DNA of 46,756 nt from Rhodospirillaceae bacterium (GTDB lineage: Bacteria; Pseudomonadota; Alphaproteobacteria; UBA8366; GCA-2717185), in NCBI GenBank assembly GCA_002717185.1, contig PBDC01000078.1, positions 1-46,756 on the forward strand, given 5' to 3'. Positions within the stretch are counted from its first letter, which is position 1. Each line of letters opens with the position of its first letter. Positions 42,016-46,756 of this stretch are shown here, piece by piece. A model generated the notes under the pieces. The model was not told the origin of the DNA, did no database searches, and saw nothing but the letters and a program-made list of their open reading frames with translations. The position numbers were made by a program, and so were the translations under genes.

Positions 42016-43029
42016 CTAAAGCCTCGGTAACACCTCTTCCACAAGCCCTTTCATAAGCGCATCTGGGCGTTCCCAGGTGCCATGATCACGCCACCAAATA
42101 GCATCAATATCGAGGTCGCTCAGTACCTGTACCCGCTCAGCGACCTCCTCGCCGGAGCCAAGCGCATTCATCGCTGCCACAATATCGTCGGGAATCCATG
42201 CCGTGGCGCGCTTCGCTTCCTCCCAGTCGACGGCGTGGCCCAGATCGGGATAGGGCTGGGGAATATTATCAGGCACCGGCGGTGGTGTTAGACCTGCGCG
42301 ATCGAATAACTCGCTCACGAAACGATGCCTACACAGATTGCCAACGCACGGCCGCATCGTATCGATCGCACGCTGTCGGTCATTATCGACGCAGGCCGTC
42401 AAGACCAACGTACGTTTGACGTCGGACCGAGCCCGACCGGCCTTGGCAACACCGGCGTCCACATGTTCCAGCGCCCATTCGACGCAACCAGGGTGCGCGC
42501 CCACCATAATCAGGACCCCGTCCGCAACTTCGCCCGCCGTCTGTAGCGCTTTTGGACCACTTGCCGCCATGATGATGGGAATGTCAGGACGCGGCAGATC
42601 GAGTTGAATTTCCAACCCACCTAACTGCGTGCGCTCGCCAGTGAATATATTGCGCCATAGCGCTGCAGCGTCTCGCATCAGCTTCAAGGTAGCGGCCTTA
42701 CGCCCAATGATATACGCAGAACTATAGCCTGTGCCGTATGGCACCTCAGCGCGGCCTTCCGAAACTTCGTCGAGCGTAATAATAGCGCTGCCGACAGCAA
42801 CCGGATGGCGGGTTATCGGATTGGTGACGCCGGGGCCGAGCCGGATTTTTGATGTCTCCAGCGCGGCACAGGTCAGATGTATAAAGACATCACGCCAAAG
42901 CCCGGCGAGAAGCGGCGTATCGGGCACCCACATGAAGTCAAACCCAGCCGCTTCTACCTGCTTCGCATAGGCGCCCGTCTCCTGGGGCAGGCCGACCATG
43001 GGGACACGAAGGCCGTGTTCGATTGTCAT
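42016..43029 (-). CDS. LLM-class (luciferase-like) flavin oxidoreductase
   Basis: 337-aa TIM-barrel oxidoreductase of the luciferase-like superfamily, F420- or FMN-dependent. 'EAAGFDFMWVPDTPLLAGL', 'KIRLGPGVTNPITRHPVAVG', 'GRAEVPYGTGYSSAYIIGRK' and 'PIIMAASGPKALQTAGEVAD' are typical. The start at the ATG of MTIEHGLRVP fits the family; an earlier ATG would overlap the promoter of the divergent MmgE/PrpD gene. F420 use cannot be shown from sequence alone. It converges with the copper chaperone gene, 8 nt between stops. Confidence 0.9.
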   Translation of the reverse strand: MTIEHGLRVPMVGLPQETGAYAKQVEAAGFDFMWVPDTPLLAGLWRDVFIHLTCAALETSKIRLGPGVTNPITRHPVAVGSAIITLDEVSEGRAEVPYGTGYSSAYIIGRKAATLKLMRDAAALWRNIFTGERTQLGGLEIQLDLPRPDIPIIMAASGPKALQTAGEVADGVLIMVGAHPGCVEWALEHVDAGVAKAGRARSDVKRTLVLTACVDNDRQRAIDTMRPCVGNLCRHRFVSELFDRAGLTPPPVPDNIPQPYPDLGHAVDWEEAKRATAWIPDDIVAAMNALGSGEEVAERVQVLSDLDIDAIWWRDHGTWERPDALMKGLVEEVLPRL

Positions 43030-43153
43030 GGAACTTACTCGCAAAGATCGTTGGACTTGGGTTGCACGATAGCCCATCGCGGCGGGTGACGCGAATTGGA
43101 CAAGGCTCGCGGAATACCGGAAGCTATTGATCGGATAGCGCCAGGAGAATGAG

Positions 43154-44569
43154 ATGAACAACGCCCAAGTGAACAGTCTCGCACTCGCACAGGATATGGT
43201 GTCAATCGATGGAGCGTCTTTGACGCAAGACGATATCGCTCAACTTGAGCGGCTAATTCTTGACTATGCCACCGTTGCAATGTGCGGCTCGGTTCAGCCT
43301 TGGGGGCGCAAGCTACGGCAATGGGCACTCGATCAGAACACGACCGGAAATGCGCGCCTCATCGGGTCTGGTGATCTGGTCAATGCAGCAACGGCGGCGC
43401 TTGCCAACGGGACAGCAGCGCATGGCTACGAACTCGACGACACCCATGAAGCGTCCAACAGTCATCCAGGCGCTGTGGTGATTTCTGCGGCGTTGGCCGC
43501 AGCTGCGGTCACCGGCGCACAAGGACGCGAAGTCTTGGCCGCCATCGCTGCCGGCTACGAGACAATGGCACGAATTGGCCGCGCCTCCACCTCGCCGGAG
43601 GTGACCGAGCGAGGCTTCCATGCGACTTGCCTGTTCGGCCCCTTCGGCGCAGCGACCGCAGCGGGAAAACTTAATGGACTCGATGCGGATGGGATAACCC
43701 GCGCTTGGGGGCTGGCCCTATCCATGGCCGGTGGCGCGCAGCAATTCGCGCATGAACCACAAGGAACGATGATAAAACGCATGCATGCTGGGCTGCCGGC
43801 GATGCACGGCATTCTAGCCGCCGACCTGTCGGCGCTGGGCGTCACAGCGCCCGCAAAACCACTCGAAGGGCCGCTCGGCTTTTATCATCTGTACTCTAAG
43901 CACGTAAAACCAGAGCATCTGGGTCGCGCAGACGGCGCACCGCTGCAAATCCATGCGGTCAGCTTCAAACCGTATTCCTGCTGCCGAAAATTCCACGGCA
44001 TGATAGATGCCTTGGAAATCGCAACGGACGGCTTCAAACTCGATCCAGAAAAAATCGTTAAAATAGATGCCTTCTCCCCCGGCAACGCGATCAAGAAACA
44101 CGCCATCCGCCGTCCGGACTCAGTGATGGCCGCGCAATACAGCATGCCCTATATCGTCGCGGCGACCCTGGCGAAAGGGCCGCAAGATTACGGCGCCTTT
44201 GAGGCAGAGTATCACGAGGACCCAAAGATATTGGCACTAATCGACAAGACGGAAGCACATCATGACACGGGTCTCGACGCCTACTTACCGGAAAATATGG
44301 GCGGCGGCGTCGCGTTGCATCTAGAAGATGGCAGCGTACGGCAAGCGGAAGTGATCGAAGCGCTTGGTTCTCCCGGGAACCCACTTTCTTTCGATGGAAT
44401 AGTCGACAAGGCCCGCGCCGTTACCGCTCTGATCAGTCCGTCAATTGACGTGGACGAGATCGCCGAGACAGTCAAGCGGATATCGAAATTGGATAATGTG
44501 GATGCGCTAATCCGCCTGCTGACTGTACCGGCTTACGACAGAGAAACCGAGGTCGCAGCGGCGGAGTGA
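43154..44569 (+). CDS. MmgE/PrpD-family protein
   Basis: 471-aa protein of the MmgE/PrpD (2-methylcitrate dehydratase/aconitate decarboxylase-like) family. It has 'NGTAAHGYELDDTHEASNSH', 'GFHATCLFGPFGAATAAGKL', 'KRMHAGLPAMHGILAADLSA', 'AVSFKPYSCCRKFHGMIDAL' and the C-terminal 'GSPGNPLSFDGIVDKARAV'. AGGAG precedes the ATG. It is divergent from the LLM gene (124 bases between starts). The family dehydrates or decarboxylates tri- and dicarboxylic acids, so a role after the catabolic enzymes nearby is possible. It is not in a prp operon, so 2-methylcitrate is only one option. Confidence 0.91.
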   Translation: MNNAQVNSLALAQDMVSIDGASLTQDDIAQLERLILDYATVAMCGSVQPWGRKLRQWALDQNTTGNARLIGSGDLVNAATAALANGTAAHGYELDDTHEASNSHPGAVVISAALAAAAVTGAQGREVLAAIAAGYETMARIGRASTSPEVTERGFHATCLFGPFGAATAAGKLNGLDADGITRAWGLALSMAGGAQQFAHEPQGTMIKRMHAGLPAMHGILAADLSALGVTAPAKPLEGPLGFYHLYSKHVKPEHLGRADGAPLQIHAVSFKPYSCCRKFHGMIDALEIATDGFKLDPEKIVKIDAFSPGNAIKKHAIRRPDSVMAAQYSMPYIVAATLAKGPQDYGAFEAEYHEDPKILALIDKTEAHHDTGLDAYLPENMGGGVALHLEDGSVRQAEVIEALGSPGNPLSFDGIVDKARAVTALISPSIDVDEIAETVKRISKLDNVDALIRLLTVPAYDRETEVAAAE

Positions 44570-44880
44570 GGCCCCACTCTGTTTTGGCACCGAAAGACCA
44601 GCGTCGTTCAGCTATCGTCCGCGCGGCTGTTTTCCTCCCAACGCGATGCAATACGGCGATTATAAGGCTTCGCCAGCCCTGCCTTTTACGCCACGCTTGC
44701 AGTATTCAAACTCGGCACCGCGAACATGCAGTGCCCAGCCGGCACACAACCACATCTTAACGTCATGTATTTCGGTACCGCCACATATACCACCCCTAGC
44801 CTGAATTTTTATTTTACAAGAAGGCCTGATACTTCTTCCAAGTAAACGGCGTCGCCTTCTAAGTAACGGGACACCAATGG
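44570..44880. other. convergent intergenic stretch
   Basis: 311 bases between the MmgE/PrpD and fourth dioxygenase stops. An AGAAGGC/GCCTTCT pair (44819-44860) could pair with a 28-nt loop, a weak terminator at best. No gene is seen. Confidence 0.4.
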
Positions 44881-45750
44881 TCAGATCGGCAGGAAACCTC
44901 GCACTACCGTGCGGTTAAGAATGCGAATATGGGCTTCGATATCGTAGTTAGCGACAGCGCGATGCAATAGGGCGCAATTGTCCCAAATCACCATGTCGCC
45001 CGGCTGCCACCGATGGCGATAGACGAACCGATCCTGCGTTGCGAAGTCTTGCAGCTCCTGCAACAACGCCTCGCCCTCATCGACGGACCATCCCTCCACA
45101 TGCGAAGTATGGTTGCCAATATAGAACCCCTTCTCGCCGGTCATAGGATGGGTCCGGATAAGCGGGTGAGACACCGGCGGCGCGTCAATGATCTCCTGTG
45201 CGGTTGCTAAACGGCTACCGTTCTTCTGGCGCGAGCGTTCCCAACTGTGTACGACGCGCAACTTCAACAGTTCCTCTTTACGATTATCCGGCAACGCAAC
45301 ATATGCCGTCTGCATATCGGCAAATTCTGTATCGCCACCGGCTGGAGGCAGTGTGACCGCGAATAGCATCGTCGCCAGTGATGGGCGCAACATGTAGGAT
45401 TTGTCGGTGTGCCAGGAATAATTTCCAATATTGCGGCCTCGCGCGGGCTTACCGTTTTCGTCGAGGTTGTTAACAGGATGCACTTCCGGGACGGCTCCGC
45501 CGCGGAACTCCCGATTGACATGTGGCTCCAATTCGCCAAAGCATTTTGTAAAAGCCGCCTGATCTGCAGGTGCCAAGTCTTGGTTCCGCAGCACCAAAAC
45601 CTTGTAGCGGCCGAGTGCTTCCAGGATTGAGTCCCGCACAAAATCGTCGAGAGACTGCGCCGCATTCAAACCCGTAATTTCCGCTGCCATCAAAGGCGAT
45701 AACGGATCGACCTCGAATGGCCAGTCCTCTGACCATTGCGTTTTCCCCAT
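44881..45750 (-). CDS. TauD/TfdA-family Fe(II)/2-oxoglutarate dioxygenase (copy 4)
   Basis: 289 aa. Iron triad: 'YSWHTDKSYMLRPSLATMLF' (HxD) and 'DMVIWDNCALLHRAVANYDI' (His); 2-oxoglutarate Arg in 'AHIRILNRTVVRGF'. GGAGGAGGAG stands before the ATG, a strong site. It is the only gene of its unit. The downstream sequence runs into the MmgE/PrpD stop, and upstream lies a long AT-rich region. Like copies 1-3 its substrate is unknown. Confidence 0.93.
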   Translation of the reverse strand: MGKTQWSEDWPFEVDPLSPLMAAEITGLNAAQSLDDFVRDSILEALGRYKVLVLRNQDLAPADQAAFTKCFGELEPHVNREFRGGAVPEVHPVNNLDENGKPARGRNIGNYSWHTDKSYMLRPSLATMLFAVTLPPAGGDTEFADMQTAYVALPDNRKEELLKLRVVHSWERSRQKNGSRLATAQEIIDAPPVSHPLIRTHPMTGEKGFYIGNHTSHVEGWSVDEGEALLQELQDFATQDRFVYRHRWQPGDMVIWDNCALLHRAVANYDIEAHIRILNRTVVRGFLPI

Positions 45751-46131
45751 GGCGGCTCCTCCTCCAGTAACTACACATTAGCAAAACAACGCATCAATTT
45801 CTTGTTCCTACAAAATCACTATGGGATCCCTCGTGGTCTACGACTAGACGGAGGTGCAGATTTAAACCGATTTATTACAGCGCTAGACGTAATTGAAATC
45901 TGCTAGAAATTTGCGAAGACAGTTTCTAGGGTGTTATCCGTTTTAGCATCGACATACCGATCGATGAGGAGCCTGCGGATAGTGCCATGCACAGATACTG
46001 TGGGAATTGTTTGGAACTCAAATAATTCCAATAAAAATTCACCAGCCAATTGGTCGGAAATCACCAAAATTCAACAAAAAAAATTCCGGTCGGCTGACGT
46101 TAATTAAATCTTAGACGGAAATCTCAACACA

Positions 46132-46169
46132 CATTAGATAGCTGTACCGACATTAGATCGCTGTACCGA
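46132..46169. repeat. 19-bp tandem direct repeat, possible operator
   Basis: Two head-to-tail copies of CATTAGATMGCTGTACCGA (M = A or C), differing at one base, lie at 46132-46150 and 46151-46169. They sit in an AT-rich promoter-like area about 360 bases before the peroxiredoxin start. Two adjacent copies of this length on nearly two helical turns suggest a regulator-binding site. Confidence 0.5.
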
Positions 46170-46245
46170 GGGAATAATGCCAACAAATTTTCATTTATCT
46201 ATGGCAGCGGTGTTAGCAGGTATACCTCTCACACAATGCGTAAGC

Positions 46246-46303
46246 GCCCTCTACATCCAGAATACAAAGAGGGCAAAGGAACCTGTCATCCGAGCGGGTT
46301 CCT
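46246..46303. promoter_or_regulatory. two adjacent hairpins
   Basis: GCCCTCT/AGAGGGC forms a 7-bp stem (46246-46274). AGGAACCTG/CGGGTTCCT forms a 9-bp stem with one G-U pair and a 9-nt loop (46277-46303). There is no T-run after either, so they are not plain terminators. They might belong to a leader RNA or a small RNA upstream of the peroxiredoxin gene. Confidence 0.4.
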
Positions 46304-46523
46304 CCATCAACCTATCAAAGAGAAACTCAAGAACACACCCTACCGCTATTGCCTTCGGCAAAACAGGACAGCACTTTGACCCGTCTCATTGCCGCAAGGA
46401 GATAAATCCACCCGGACTATCTCAAACCCTTCACCAGTACGGTCAATGATGCTTCCAATAGCGGGGCGGAGTGGTAATCTAACGGCTCCTGAGTAACTCA
46501 CACTTCAAACACACGAGGATTAA

Positions 46524-46756
46524 ATGTCTGTGATAGGGGAAGGTAGCGAAGCCCCGGCGTTCTCGATGACCAACCAAGACGGCAACCCCGTCGCGTTGGG
46601 CGATTTCGCCGGAAAATACGTGCTTCTCTGGTGGTATCCCAAAGCCGATACCCCCGGATGAACGACTGAAGGCAAAGGGTTCCGTGATCGAATCCAAGAA
46701 TTCAGCGACAACAATGCGGTGATCCTGGGTGTCAGTTTCGACACGCCGGACGCCAA
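46524..46756 (+). CDS. selenocysteine-containing peroxiredoxin (3' partial)
   Basis: Start of a thioredoxin-fold peroxidase that reduces peroxides. From an ATG with GAGG five bases upstream, the frame reads 'GSEAPAFSMTNQDGNPVALG', 'DFAGKYVLLWWYPKADTPG', then TGA (codon 46), then 'TTEGKGFRDRIQEF', 'NAVILGVSFDTPDA' to the window edge. In the family this position is the peroxidatic Cys of TPGCTTEGKGF. The TGA is the only stop and falls exactly on the catalytic residue, and conservation continues after it, so I read it as selenocysteine. A hairpin fitting a bacterial SECIS follows. A chance nonsense mutation is possible but much less likely. The C-terminus, where a resolving Cys might be, is outside the window. 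Confidence 0.88.
46677..46695 (+). promoter_or_regulatory. candidate bacterial SECIS hairpin
   Basis: GGGUUC and GAAUCC form a 6-bp stem with one G-U pair around the 7-nt loop CGUGAUC. The loop starts 22 bases after the UGA and has a G as its second base. Bacterial SECIS elements are small stem-loops within the coding region, about 16-37 bases after the UGA, with a G among the first two loop bases. It fits those rules, but it is short and could arise by chance. Confidence 0.55.

Larger units (their letters stand above)
45751..46523. other. AT-rich regulatory stretch upstream of the peroxiredoxin
   Basis: 773 bases between the divergent dioxygenase and peroxiredoxin genes. It contains a 19-bp tandem repeat (46132-46169) and two strong adjacent hairpins (46246-46303), listed separately. 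A frame on + from 46177 to 46449 spans these hairpins but has no ribosome site and a composition unlike a protein, so I leave it as non-coding. Confidence 0.5.

Noticed and set aside
46177..46449. A 90-codon frame on + upstream of the peroxiredoxin.
   Set aside because: No ribosome site, composition unlike a folded protein, and it covers two strong hairpins.
46659..46661. The TGA could be an ordinary nonsense mutation in a decaying peroxiredoxin gene.
   Set aside because: It falls exactly on the catalytic cysteine, is the only disruption, is a TGA rather than TAA or TAG, and has a SECIS-like hairpin. Selenocysteine explains this better; read support is still needed.
46479..46697. A 72-codon frame on the minus strand across the peroxiredoxin.
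   Set aside because: It is opposite to clearly conserved coding sequence and has no family match.

Overview
The window is about 46.8 kb of moderately GC-rich DNA from what looks like a free-living, probably marine, alphaproteobacterium. The lineage is inferred from a ubiquinone hydroxylase of the COQ7 type, DsbB, a glutamyl-Q tRNA(Asp) synthetase, a copper chaperone of the PCu(A)C type, alphaproteobacterial-style catabolic genes and the codon usage. There is no rRNA operon and no CRISPR array. I see no intact transposase or integrase.

Region by region. 1-3.6 kb: a dipeptide/oligopeptide ABC importer, with the two permease genes on + and the two ATPase genes on -, converging on a strong shared terminator. 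3.7-9.0 kb: a minus-strand catabolic operon (TauD-like dioxygenase, two acyl-CoA dehydrogenases, ADP-forming acyl-CoA synthetase) ending in an intrinsic terminator. A LysR regulator (9.2 kb) is divergent from it and a third acyl-CoA dehydrogenase follows the regulator. 11.9-13.2 kb: a MaoC-type hydratase and a PaaI-type thioesterase. 13.8-18.8 kb: HyuA, HyuB and an FAD amine oxidoreductase in one coupled + operon. 18.8-22.2 kb: an accessory, lower-GC stretch next to a tRNA-Leu(CAA). It holds a DUF3127 protein with an SSB-type acidic tail, an exported pentapeptide-repeat protein, a fragment of a phage-like gene, a cytidine/guanine-type deaminase and a methyltransferase. 22.6-28.8 kb: mostly housekeeping (DedA-like protein, DsbB, COQ7, HNH protein, a frameshifted conserved gene, esterase, AlkA, GluQ-RS, alpha/beta hydrolase). 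29.1-35.6 kb: a second TauD-like enzyme, an MFS exporter and a second HyuB-HyuA pair. 35.6-40.9 kb: a minus-strand operon of six tightly packed genes (NIPSNAP, HpaI-type aldolase, third TauD, small membrane protein, an amidohydrolase-fold protein without its metal ligands, second ADP-forming acyl-CoA synthetase). 41.1-45.8 kb: DUF2946 plus PCu(A)C copper genes, an LLM-type flavin oxidoreductase, an MmgE/PrpD protein and a fourth TauD. The right edge, from 46524, is a peroxiredoxin whose peroxidatic cysteine codon is an in-frame TGA.

How the genes work together. Most of the window is scavenging and catabolism: import of peptides or similar solutes, oxidative cleavage by Fe(II)/2-oxoglutarate dioxygenases, opening of hydantoin or oxoproline-like rings, CoA activation, and beta-oxidation-like steps. 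The substrates cannot be read from the sequence.

The most notable item is the right-edge peroxiredoxin. TGA falls exactly at the catalytic Cys of the TPGC-TTEGKGF motif, the frame stays open on both sides, and a hairpin consistent with a bacterial SECIS element lies about 20 nt downstream. I read it as a selenoprotein that a standard gene caller would miss or truncate. Other leads are the metal-ligand-free amidohydrolase translationally coupled to a CoA ligase, the SSB-tailed DUF3127 gene beside a tRNA, and a one-base frameshift in a conserved gene that is coupled to an esterase.
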